A stretch of 13,586 nucleotides of DNA from Flavobacteriales bacterium (GTDB taxonomy: Bacteria > Bacteroidota > Bacteroidia > Flavobacteriales > JABDKJ01), in NCBI GenBank assembly GCA_013002285.1, contig JABDKJ010000068.1, positions 1 through 13,586 of the forward strand. The letters run 5' to 3'. The first letter of the stretch is position 1, and each line of letters starts with the position of its first letter. The position numbers were made by a program, and so were the translations under genes. Below the pieces are notes generated by a model. That model was not told the origin of the DNA. It saw only the letters and a program-made list of their open reading frames with translations, and did no database searches. Positions 1-6,662 of this stretch are shown in pieces.

Positions 1-528
1 AACTACAGGTAGCTGTATTTGAACTTCCATCGGTCACGGTCCATACTACGGTCGTTGTTCCCAATGGGAATACTGCGCCTGCCAAAGTTGAACTTGCATT
101 GAAGTCATTGGAGATACTTGAACCTGGCCAGTTGTCTGCAAAGGCCGTTGGGTTGAACTCTGTTCCTACTGCTGTGTAAGTACATGTTCCTCCGTCAATA
201 TTCTTGGCTTGGTTGGCTACACATGAGATCGTTGGGTCCTCATTGTCACTTACCACTACATCAAAACTACAGGTAGCTGTATTTGAACTTCCATCGGTCA
301 CGGTCCATACTACGGTCGTTGTTCCCAATGGGAATACTGCGCCTGCTAATGTAGCGGATGCATTGAAGTCATTGGAGATACTTGATCCCGGGCAGTTGTC
401 TGCAAAGGCCGTTGGGTTGAACTCTGTGCCTACTGCTGTGTAAGTACATGTTCCTCCGTCAATATTCTTGGCTTGGTTGGCTACACAACTTATCGTTGGG
501 TCCTCATTGTCAGAAATTGTCACGGTAA
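1..528 (-). repeat. Tandem near-identical HYR modules, 264-bp period
   Basis: The sequence at 1 recurs at 265 with a period of 264 bp (88 codons). About the first 80 bases of the two copies are identical and most later stretches match, with clustered changes near 83-100, 121-130 and 223-230. Both copies encode an HYR-like module containing KNIDGGTCTYTAVGTEFNP. The unit after 528 is clearly more divergent, so these two copies reflect a recent duplication or gene conversion inside the coding sequence. Copies may continue beyond the left edge. The left copy has Trp where the right has Cys in the DNC/DNW-PGSS motif. Confidence 0.9.
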
Positions 529-2290
529 AGTTACATGTGGCTGAGTTACCAGATGCATCTTCAACAATATATGTGACAGTCGTTACTCCAACATTAAAGG
601 CTTGTCCACTTGCATCGTTAATTCCGGTCGCAGGTGACGAAGCTGTTGTTGCTCCTGTCAAAGCCCAGGTCTGTAACGTTACCGCGCAGTTATCTCCTGT
701 TGCTGTGGGTGTTAATCCACCTACAGTTGTAGAACAGTTTCCAGTACCATCATCATCTGTATTTGCCGTTTGGTTCCCAACACATGTTATGGTCGGGTTT
801 GTTGTATCTTGCACTGTTACTGTTGCTGCACAGGTATTGGTGTCTCCATTATTATCAGTTGTTGTTAGAGTAACTGCATTTGCACCTAGGTCAGAACAAT
901 CAAAACTTGTAATATCTAAAGACAATCCTGCTGGAACAGCAACCGTACCATTTACTTCAGACCCATTATTAACCGCTGTTGCAGTTGTAGAACCATTTCC
1001 AGCACCATCCAATGTGACGGTTACATCCTGGCAAATTGCTGGTGGCGCATCGTCATCTATAATTGTCAATGTTAATACGCTCGTTCCTAAAGTTGCATTA
1101 ACAGGAGAGGACAATGTGAATGTCAAAGTCTCATTCAATTCATCATTTCCATCATTCGTAATTGGAATATTAATAGTTGTAGTTGTACTTCCAGCAGTTA
1201 TCGTAGCAGTACCTGAAGTAGACGTATAATCTGAACCCGCATTTGCGGTACCGTCAGCGGTAGCATAGTTCACATCTACATCCAATCCTGAAGCTGCGTT
1301 TAAAGATATTGTTACTTGGTAGAATCCTACTCCAATTTCTTCAGCCACATTCGCACTAGCTATAACACTTACTTCTGGTGGAGAATCGTTGTCGGTTATC
1401 GTACCTATAGCTTGATCACCTCCGGCTGCGAATGTCGCATTTGTTGGAGAAGATAGATCGGCATAGTATGTTTCACTATTCTCATCAATGGCATCGTCTG
1501 TGACCGTAACCGTAAATGTCCCAGAAGTTGATCCCGCTGGAATATTCAAAGCTGTTGAAGTGATCGCTGTATAATCATCGCCTGCTGATGCAGTATTATT
1601 TGAAGTCGCATAATTTACGCCTACTGCTAAAATAGTAGTGTTACTTAATGTTACAGTGAATGTCTGGTTTGAAGACTCCGGCCCTGAAATATCCGCTATA
1701 TCAATGGTCGGTGTTGTATTCTTGTAAAATGTGAAAAATTCTCCATCACTTAGATCAAGTTCCCTAGTAAGGTATGTGCCATCATCGGACAACAAGAGAG
1801 CAGTTGTTGTACCTGTATTAAACGCAGCTGTTGAACTTTGAAGTAAATAATTCACGCCAGCTGGAAGGTCACTGATCAATACTTCTAAAGTAACATTACC
1901 AACCGTGCCTTCTTCCTGGATCTTCCAGATCCTATTAGAACGGCTATTTGCAGCTCCATTATATGTAGCATCAAGATCAGTGGTAGCATTGTTGTTTCCC
2001 CATAGCATGGATGACAGATCTGCCGTTAAATTATCAGGAGATGCAATGGAACCACCAGATGCTGTATGAGCAAATGTGATGATCCCAGTACTTTCTTCTG
2101 ACTTGGACTTCTTTTGGTGAAGTCCACTACAGTCATCTCTAAAAATACCTGCTATTGCATTATTGTACCCGGTATTCGCGGATTGATCCCATATTACTTG
2201 GGACGAGCTTTGGGTACTAACTAAAAGTCCCGTAACAAGCATTATACCCATCACAAAGAACTTTCCGCTCTTAAATACATTATGATACAC
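1..2290 (-). CDS. Large secreted Calx-beta/HYR-repeat surface protein, N-terminal part (runs off left edge)
   Basis: The frame is open without a stop from 2290 to 1 (about 763 codons; checked codon by codon) and continues outside the window. A GTG at 2290 gives the N-terminus MYHNVFKSGKFFVMGIMLV, a good signal peptide with lysines followed by a hydrophobic stretch; the ATG at 2251 would lose the basic n-region. An in-frame TAA lies just upstream of 2290, with a TTG at 2296 as a further possible start. Order by residue: signal ~1-30; ~31-190 a domain with RIWKIQEEGTVGNVTLEV, typical of N-terminal regions of Bacteroidetes surface proteins (DUF8202-like, from memory); two Calx-beta domains ~192-300 and ~303-413 (VNYATADGTANAGSDYT, then ITNDGNDELNETLTF); a Cys-bearing Ig-like stretch ~414-500; then HYR-type modules to the edge (FPLGTTTVVWTVTDGSSNTA). 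It is probably exported and surface-exposed or shed. A C-terminal T9SS signal is expected but lies outside. Function beyond adhesion or surface structure is unknown. Confidence 0.88.
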   Translation of the reverse strand, partial: MYHNVFKSGKFFVMGIMLVTGLLVSTQSSSQVIWDQSANTGYNNAIAGIFRDDCSGLHQKKSKSEESTGIITFAHTASGGSIASPDNLTADLSSMLWGNNNATTDLDATYNGAANSRSNRIWKIQEEGTVGNVTLEVLISDLPAGVNYLLQSSTAAFNTGTTTALLLSDDGTYLTRELDLSDGEFFTFYKNTTPTIDIADISGPESSNQTFTVTLSNTTILAVGVNYATSNNTASAGDDYTAITSTALNIPAGSTSGTFTVTVTDDAIDENSETYYADLSSPTNATFAAGGDQAIGTITDNDSPPEVSVIASANVAEEIGVGFYQVTISLNAASGLDVDVNYATADGTANAGSDYTSTSGTATITAGSTTTTINIPITNDGNDELNETLTFTLSSPVNATLGTSVLTLTIIDDDAPPAICQDVTVTLDGAGNGSTTATAVNNGSEVNGTVAVPAGLSLDITSFDCSDLGANAVTLTTTDNNGDTNTCAATVTVQDTTNPTITCVGNQTANTDDDGTGNCSTTVGGLTPTATGDNCAVTLQTWALTGATTASSPATGINDASGQAFNVGVTTVTYIVEDASGNSATCNFTVTISDNEDPTISCVANQAKNIDGGTCTYTAVGTEFNPTAFADNCPGSSISNDFNASATLAGAVFPLGTTTVVWTVTDGSSNTATCSFDVVVSDNEDPTISCVANQAKNIDGGTCTYTAVGTEFNPTAFADNWPGSSISNDFNASSTLAGAVFPLGTTTVVWTVTDGSSNTATCS

Positions 2291-3175
2291 TCTCAAATTG
2301 TTTAAGTTTTACTAGGCTAAATAGTTTAATTTCAATACGTTATAAAATATAACTCACATTAAATAGCTGCTGTTAGGTCAGCCGTCTTTGTTTTTACTCG
2401 ATTTATTTGATTTTGTTGCAATTAGTGAGCTACAAATAGTCAGATTTGACCTTTTCTGATATTTTTTTGATGATATTAAAGGTCGCATCATCTTCCCTTT
2501 GAGAGTCTTAATTGTCCATACAACTTATTTCTAGTTTACGTTGAAATATTTTGCTCGATCAAACAAAAACAGAAGCTGGACCCACTTATATCTCAATATA
2601 CCATGCACAAGGTGTATTAAACACGGTCTGAGATCTTTTTGGCTTACCTCAACATGTCAATTTTCAGAAAATTGGCAAATATGAAATAGATCTGGCATCA
2701 ATATTTAAGACCCTTTTTAACCTTTCTTGCTCTATATAAAGGGATCTTCCGTTTTTCAAATTAGGTTTTGTGTATTTGATGGCCAGTGGAAGACATAAAT
2801 AACAAACAAAAACAGAGCACCTTGTATCCTGGGAGGATCATCGTTCTCGTCCTGTTGGCTTTGAGAAAAGGACCAAAGTTCAATGGTTGAAAGGCAGTGG
2901 GCATTATCAGATCTAAACACTCCTTAATAAGCTGATAGAATGATGTTTAATATTATCGGATAAATTAATGCCTAAGGGGCAGGATAAAAGAACGATCTAT
3001 TATTCTATCTCAGAATCGTACTGATATGTTTCAGTCATGACATTGATCCCCAAAACTATGGTGTATATAAAGATCAATACTCCATATTCAATCCTAAATC
3101 ACTGTTTAACAAATATTTACAATTTTTGGCACGGCACTTGTAAATGCATTAGAAGAACCATTAAAATTTAGAACA
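2291..3175. other. Long non-coding stretch between the surface-protein gene and a small plus-strand gene
   Basis: About 885 bp without a convincing gene on either strand; stops are frequent in all frames. It must hold the promoter of the minus-strand gene starting at 2290, but I see no clear Bacteroidetes -33/-7 pair (TATATTTTATAACG on the minus strand near 2340 is only a weak -7 candidate). It contains a 17-bp dyad CAATTTTC-A-GAAAATTG at 2658-2674, a start-less 37-codon open frame at 2803-2916 that may be coding debris, and near the right end the sigma-54-type promoter listed separately. No tRNA, rRNA, CRISPR or insertion-sequence end is visible. Confidence 0.6.
3126..3142 (+). promoter_or_regulatory. 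Putative sigma-54 (RpoN) -24/-12 promoter
   Basis: TTGGCACG-GCAC-TTGTA matches the established sigma-54 consensus YTGGCACG-N4-TTGCW at every conserved position except the C of the -12 GC (here T). The two G landmarks (3128 and 3140) are 12 bp apart, as required. Predicted transcription would begin near 3153, leaving a leader of about 22 nt before the ATG at 3176. No enhancer-binding activator gene is in the window. Confidence 0.6.
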
Positions 3176-3334
3176 ATGATCGATATTAAGAGAAAATACA
3201 TGGAAGCAAAGCTTAAAGCTTTAGATCTAATGAAAAACGGAAGAGTAACTGAATATATAGCTCACTTGCTCTTAATAAAAGAACTTCAATTACAAATATT
3301 GAACTCTACCACTACTACAAGACCTAGCAATTAA
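3176..3334 (+). CDS. Small charged helical protein (52 aa), the only plus-strand gene
   Basis: An ATG at 3176 opens a 52-codon frame ending in TAA at 3332-3334. The product begins MIDIKRKYMEAKLKALDLMK and continues with a second helical stretch (VTEYIAHLLLIKELQLQIL) and a polar Thr-rich tail. It is Lys/Leu/Ala rich with no signal peptide or membrane segment, so it is probably a cytoplasmic two-helix protein. Support comes from the near-consensus sigma-54 promoter just upstream and from a hairpin at its stop codon, which together make a self-contained transcription unit. Its stop overlaps the convergent S4-domain gene by 4 bp. I do not recognise the family with certainty; similar short lysine-rich proteins of the 'KYxxAKxKALxLMKxG' type occur in Bacteroidetes as far as I remember. 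No function is assigned. Confidence 0.6.
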   Translation: MIDIKRKYMEAKLKALDLMKNGRVTEYIAHLLLIKELQLQILNSTTTTRPSN

Positions 3335-3346
3335 ATTGCTGGGTCT
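3320..3346. terminator. Hairpin spanning two convergent stop codons; likely bidirectional terminator
   Basis: AGACCTAGCAAT-TAA-ATTGCTGGGTCT forms a 12-bp stem with one G-T wobble and a 3-nt loop. It contains the stop codon of the plus-strand small gene (3332-3334) and that of the minus-strand S4 gene (3331-3333). On the plus strand it is followed by TTATCTTCC, on the minus strand by TGTAGTAG, so the U-tracts are poor and termination efficiency is uncertain. Its position between convergent genes is what makes a terminator role likely. Confidence 0.6.
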
Positions 3347-3735
3347 TTATCTTCCTCATCTCTCAATTTTTCCAGATCCCGTCTTTCCTTCTTTGTTGGT
3401 CTGCCCTTGAACTTTCGTTTTACAGAGCTCACCAAGGGCCTCCCCAATCTTATCATTTCCCTTTTTTCTATTTCTGATGCAGGTGTGAGATCCTTCACAT
3501 AGTCTTCAACTAATTTTGCACCTACCCTGCTTTTTGGCAAGGATATGATCTCATACTTGTAACTGATCGCTTTCTTTTTTACCGATATAAGATCCTTGAT
3601 CTGAGTTTCTTTTGAAGGCTTAACAACATGTTCATTTATAGAAACACGTCCCTTTTTACAGGCGTCTGTCGCTAGACTGCGAGTTTTATAGATCCGAACG
3701 GACCAAAGAAATTTATCTATTCTCAATGAGGTCAA
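3331..3735 (-). CDS. S4-domain RNA-binding protein, Hsp15 (HslR)-like
   Basis: A 134-residue basic protein. The N-terminal S4 fold (~residues 4-65) carries the family signature RIDKFLWSVRIYKTRSLATD followed by KKGRVSIN, and the C-terminus has the typical KGRPTKKERRDLEKL motif. In E. coli, Hsp15 binds stalled 50S subunits carrying nascent chain-tRNA and helps recycle them; an RNA/ribosome role here is by family. No ATG is available: TTG at 3735 overlaps the TGA of the upstream LytTR gene (TTGA), and a second TTG at 3726 would give the more typical MRIDKF start. The overlap suggests translational coupling at the end of the signalling cluster, although this housekeeping-type protein may only be a passenger there. 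It ends inside a hairpin shared with the convergent small gene. Confidence 0.9.
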   Translation of the reverse strand: MTSLRIDKFLWSVRIYKTRSLATDACKKGRVSINEHVVKPSKETQIKDLISVKKKAISYKYEIISLPKSRVGAKLVEDYVKDLTPASEIEKREMIRLGRPLVSSVKRKFKGRPTKKERRDLEKLRDEEDKDPAI

Positions 3736-4418
3736 GCAATATTCAAACGAGAAAGTAATTTGCTCCTATAAGATTTGCTAATTGGAATTACTTTGTCTCC
3801 GACTGCCAAAGTGGAGTCTTCCAATGACCTTACGTGTTGCAGATTTATGATATAAGATCGGTGGATCCTAATGAAATCTTCTTCTGGGATCTTTGCTTCT
3901 ATCGCCTTCATAGAAGAATGCACAATATATTTTTTATTTGCACTCTGAAATGTAACATAGTCTCCTAAAGCTTGAATTAAGTAGACTTCTGAAAGGTCCA
4001 CTTTTACCAACTGGGACTTTTCTTTGATAAAAATGTATTTCTTATCCTTAACAGAAAGTTCATTCTCGATATTGGACCTCACTTTTTCAATAGATTTGAT
4101 CAAACGTGCCAAAGTAATAGGCTTATGAATGAAATCAGTCACATCAAAATCAAAAGCATCTGCTGCATAATCCTTTTTCGAGGACATTAATACTACCTGG
4201 CAATAATTTGGTATACTATCTAAAAAGTCTATTCCTGAGATCTCCGGAAATTCTACATCCAAAAAGATGAGATGAATGTCTTTTTCTTTTATGGTCTTTA
4301 GAGCATCAACCGGACTTAAAAAAGAAGCTACAAAGTTAACATCCTCGGAGCGCTCAAGAAAAACTTCAAGAGCTTTGTTTACGAGCTTATCATCGTCTAT
4401 TGTTATAGCGTTTAACAT
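3732..4418 (-). CDS. LytTR-family response regulator (receiver + LytTR DNA-binding domain)
   Basis: 228 residues, normal length for an AlgR/AgrA/LytR-type regulator. The receiver domain (~1-118) has the acidic pocket at D8-D10, the phosphoacceptor D54 in IFLDVEFPE, the Ser pair in VVLMSS (~79-80) and the conserved Lys in FIHKPI (K99). The LytTR domain (~125-228) shows VYLIQALGDYVTF, an IRIHRSYIINL core and the terminal ISKSYRSKLLSRL. LytTR proteins bind paired direct repeats as dimers. The ATG at 4418 has an AAGGA Shine-Dalgarno at 4427-4431, 8 nt upstream, unusual in this window where most starts lack one. Its stop overlaps the next gene. The hybrid kinase two genes upstream, with its HPt-like tail, is the obvious candidate phosphodonor; this pairing is inferred from position. 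It may equally act on the neighbouring surface-protein genes, but no binding site could be assigned. Confidence 0.93.
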   Translation of the reverse strand: MLNAITIDDDKLVNKALEVFLERSEDVNFVASFLSPVDALKTIKEKDIHLIFLDVEFPEISGIDFLDSIPNYCQVVLMSSKKDYAADAFDFDVTDFIHKPITLARLIKSIEKVRSNIENELSVKDKKYIFIKEKSQLVKVDLSEVYLIQALGDYVTFQSANKKYIVHSSMKAIEAKIPEEDFIRIHRSYIINLQHVRSLEDSTLAVGDKVIPISKSYRSKLLSRLNIA

Positions 4419-4436
4419 TTGTTCAGTCCTTATGTG

Positions 4437-4724
4437 CTATCCGCTGGTTAGTGGCGGAAATAAACTATTCAAGTTTTCCCGAATATAATAAATCGTTTTA
4501 AGATCTAGAAGGTCCTCTGCTGCTTTATTTTTGTGTTCATCTAAAAACTTAGTTACAAGAACATTAAGCCTATCATCTAGTCGTGATCTGAAGTTTGCTG
4601 AGACTAAGCCTTCTGAGATGGTTACGATATAGAACTTAGGAATATCACCTATTATCAATTTGTATGTCTCATATTCGATCACTTCAAGGTCCTGATCTCT
4701 ATTCTGTATGTTGCACGTAGGCAT
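4437..4724 (-). CDS. Unrecognised 95-aa protein between kinase and response regulator
   Basis: An ATG at 4724 opens 95 codons; an in-frame TAA upstream limits extension. The gene sits 48 bp after the kinase stop and 18 bp before the LytTR start, same strand, so it is almost certainly co-transcribed. There is no signal peptide or membrane span. The predicted pattern is two beta strands (YETYKLIIGD, KFYIVTISEG), then a long helix (RLDDRLNVLVTKFLDEHKNK) and a second helix (LLDLKTIYYIRENLNSLF). This strand-strand-helix layout resembles the second half of Roadblock/longin-type domains, which often partner small GTPases of the MglA/Rab kind, and a Rab-like GTPase lies in the same cluster. That is only a structural guess from pattern. 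It could also be a truncated sensor or anti-regulator. No function is assigned. Confidence 0.7.
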   Translation of the reverse strand: MPTCNIQNRDQDLEVIEYETYKLIIGDIPKFYIVTISEGLVSANFRSRLDDRLNVLVTKFLDEHKNKAAEDLLDLKTIYYIRENLNSLFPPLTSG

Positions 4725-4772
4725 CAGACTATTTGATACAAAGTTTAGGTGTTTACTCTAGATTCTCAATGA

Positions 4773-6662
4773 CTACTTAAATCTCTTTTGTGCCTGCTCA
4801 ATTCCTTTTTTAGCAATATCAACAATTGCATCAATTGTTTGTGATTCTACCTTCAGGTCTAAAAATGGATCTTCCGACAATTCATATACTTTTTCTCTCA
4901 AGGGCATTTCAAACATATTGAATGAATTTACCATTTTATGGAAGATCTTCTTCATTGAAGCTACGTCTTGGGTTTGTCGTGCATGAACCAAGTCCGATAA
5001 TGAATCTTTGGTCTGCTCAACAAAAGTCGACAAAAAGGTGTTCTCTATGGATCGCTCTCCACCTGATATCTCATTGAGCTGTGACATATTCAAGACCCCA
5101 TGATCATTGGAAGCTTTATTTTCAGCCAAATAGGCTTGAACCGAATTGATGAAATGATCCTTTTTCAAAGGTTTTAAAATAATGTCATTCGCACCAGTAC
5201 CTTTTATTCTTTCCAACTCTTCGCTCATTACGTGAGCCGTCATAGCCAAGATCGGTATCTGATTTATTCTTTCTTCCGGATGTTCTCTTATTGCTTTGAT
5301 GGTTTCGTAACCGTCCATGATAGGCATTTGAATATCCATCAATACAAGATCAAAATTTTTAGCTTCTAACTCTTCCATGGCAGAGCGACCGTTGTCCACG
5401 AAGATCAGTTGTTGTTGAGTGCTTTTAAGTAATTCTTTTACCAATAGTTGATTGAATACTGCATCTTCAGCAACAAGGATCTTGGCACCAGTTCGTACTT
5501 CATTTTCTACGATTTCATTTTGCTCGACTACCGCGCTGCTGAAAGTCTTTATAGGAATTGAGAACGTAAATTCTGTTCCTTCTTTGTGCTTGCTTGAGAC
5601 ATCTATCTTACCTTTCATAAGATCTAACAAAGATCTCACGATAGTCAAACCCAGGCCGGTACCTCCATAATTGTGTTCTGATAGATCAAAAGCCTGTTTA
5701 AAGCTATTGAAGATAGTCTCTAGGTCTTCTTCTTTAATACCTATTCCGTTATCAGACACTCTAAACAGAAGTCCATCATTTTCATTGTGTTTCAGATCCA
5801 AGTAAACTTCTCCCTCATCAGTAAATTTATTTGCATTCTCCACAAGATTAAAAAGGATCTGTTTTATTCTTACCTCATCACCTTCTATGAACTGAGGGAC
5901 TGTGTCATCTATTGAAATATAGAGTTTATTGTTGCGCTCTCTGAATAAAGACCCAACCGTTTTATTGATCTCCTTAAGGAGCTTATGGATGTCGAAAGAA
6001 GTGATGTTCAAGGCTAATTTCCCCGCCTCTAACTTTGTGAGATCCAAAATATCATTAACAACGGAAAGTAAATGGTTCCCAGAAGAATTTATGATCTCCA
6101 CGAACTCTTGTTGTTCTTCTGAAAGATCTGAATCTGCGAGTAATTCTGCAAAACCAAGCAAAGCATTCAAAGGGGTCTTTAGTTCATGAGACATATGAGC
6201 CAAGAAACGGTCTTTGTACTTTTGGATCTCCTCGAACTGCTTGTTCTTTAACTCTATAATATCCTTTTCTAAATGCAGCACTTTGTTCTTTTCCTCAAGT
6301 AATTGGGACCTTATTTTAGATTCATTCTTCTGCTGCAATAACGAATGTAATCCCTTGTACTGTTTTGTGAGATCTATAAGAACAAGATCAATATGATCTC
6401 TCTTCGTGGAATAGTAAATATCGAGTACTTTGTCTACTCCTCCGAAATTCAAGTTCATGGATCGATAGCTCTGAAATCCTTCTGAGGAATCAAGTATTGA
6501 ACTCCACTCTGATCCGAAGAACAATGCCTTATCTTGAATACTTTCCCCAGGATCTATTGGAATGATCTTGTTATCCGAAAAGATGACTTTTCCGCTTCTG
6601 TCACAAGAGACCACTTGACTGAATGAAGAGATCGATCCGGATCTTAGCTTATCTAAATCCAT
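4773..6662 (-). CDS. Hybrid histidine kinase: PAS-like sensor, HisKA, HATPase, receiver, HPt-like tail
   Basis: 629 residues, no transmembrane segment, so cytoplasmic. A PAS-like N-terminus (~10-100; VVSCDRSGKVIF) is followed by a coiled coil (~105-150). HisKA carries the H-box FLAHMSHELKTPLN with phospho-accepting His159. The ATPase domain has the N-box NLVENANKFT (N276), G1 DNGIGI (304-309) and G2 GGTGLGLTIV (333-342). The receiver (~393-512) has E399/D400, phosphoacceptor D443 in LMDIQMP, T475 and K497. The C-terminal ~100 residues look like an HPt domain, with IFHKMVNSFNMF placing His575 at the expected site. All relay residues are present, so an intramolecular His-Asp-His relay to an external regulator is possible; the LytTR protein downstream is the likely target by position. 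The ATG at 6662 shares one base with the GTPase stop (TAATG), implying coupled translation. Confidence 0.93.
   Translation of the reverse strand: MDLDKLRSGSISSFSQVVSCDRSGKVIFSDNKIIPIDPGESIQDKALFFGSEWSSILDSSEGFQSYRSMNLNFGGVDKVLDIYYSTKRDHIDLVLIDLTKQYKGLHSLLQQKNESKIRSQLLEEKNKVLHLEKDIIELKNKQFEEIQKYKDRFLAHMSHELKTPLNALLGFAELLADSDLSEEQQEFVEIINSSGNHLLSVVNDILDLTKLEAGKLALNITSFDIHKLLKEINKTVGSLFRERNNKLYISIDDTVPQFIEGDEVRIKQILFNLVENANKFTDEGEVYLDLKHNENDGLLFRVSDNGIGIKEEDLETIFNSFKQAFDLSEHNYGGTGLGLTIVRSLLDLMKGKIDVSSKHKEGTEFTFSIPIKTFSSAVVEQNEIVENEVRTGAKILVAEDAVFNQLLVKELLKSTQQQLIFVDNGRSAMEELEAKNFDLVLMDIQMPIMDGYETIKAIREHPEERINQIPILAMTAHVMSEELERIKGTGANDIILKPLKKDHFINSVQAYLAENKASNDHGVLNMSQLNEISGGERSIENTFLSTFVEQTKDSLSDLVHARQTQDVASMKKIFHKMVNSFNMFEMPLREKVYELSEDPFLDLKVESQTIDAIVDIAKKGIEQAQKRFK

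Noticed and set aside
468..1229. 253-codon plus-strand open frame antisense to the Calx-beta/HYR gene (and the shorter one at 204-443)
   Set aside because: It is a mirror of a repetitive Val/Thr/Ser-rich gene on the minus strand, which has signal peptide and recognisable domains and is open over the whole 2,290 bp.
2821..2870. tRNA-like T-arm (GTTCTCGTCC) in the intergenic region
   Set aside because: No acceptor, D or anticodon stems can be folded around it; resemblance is limited to a few bases.
3037..3171. 44-codon plus-strand frame MTLIPKTMVYIK...
   Set aside because: It runs across the sigma-54-type promoter, has an unconvincing composition, and competes with the better supported 52-codon gene at 3176.
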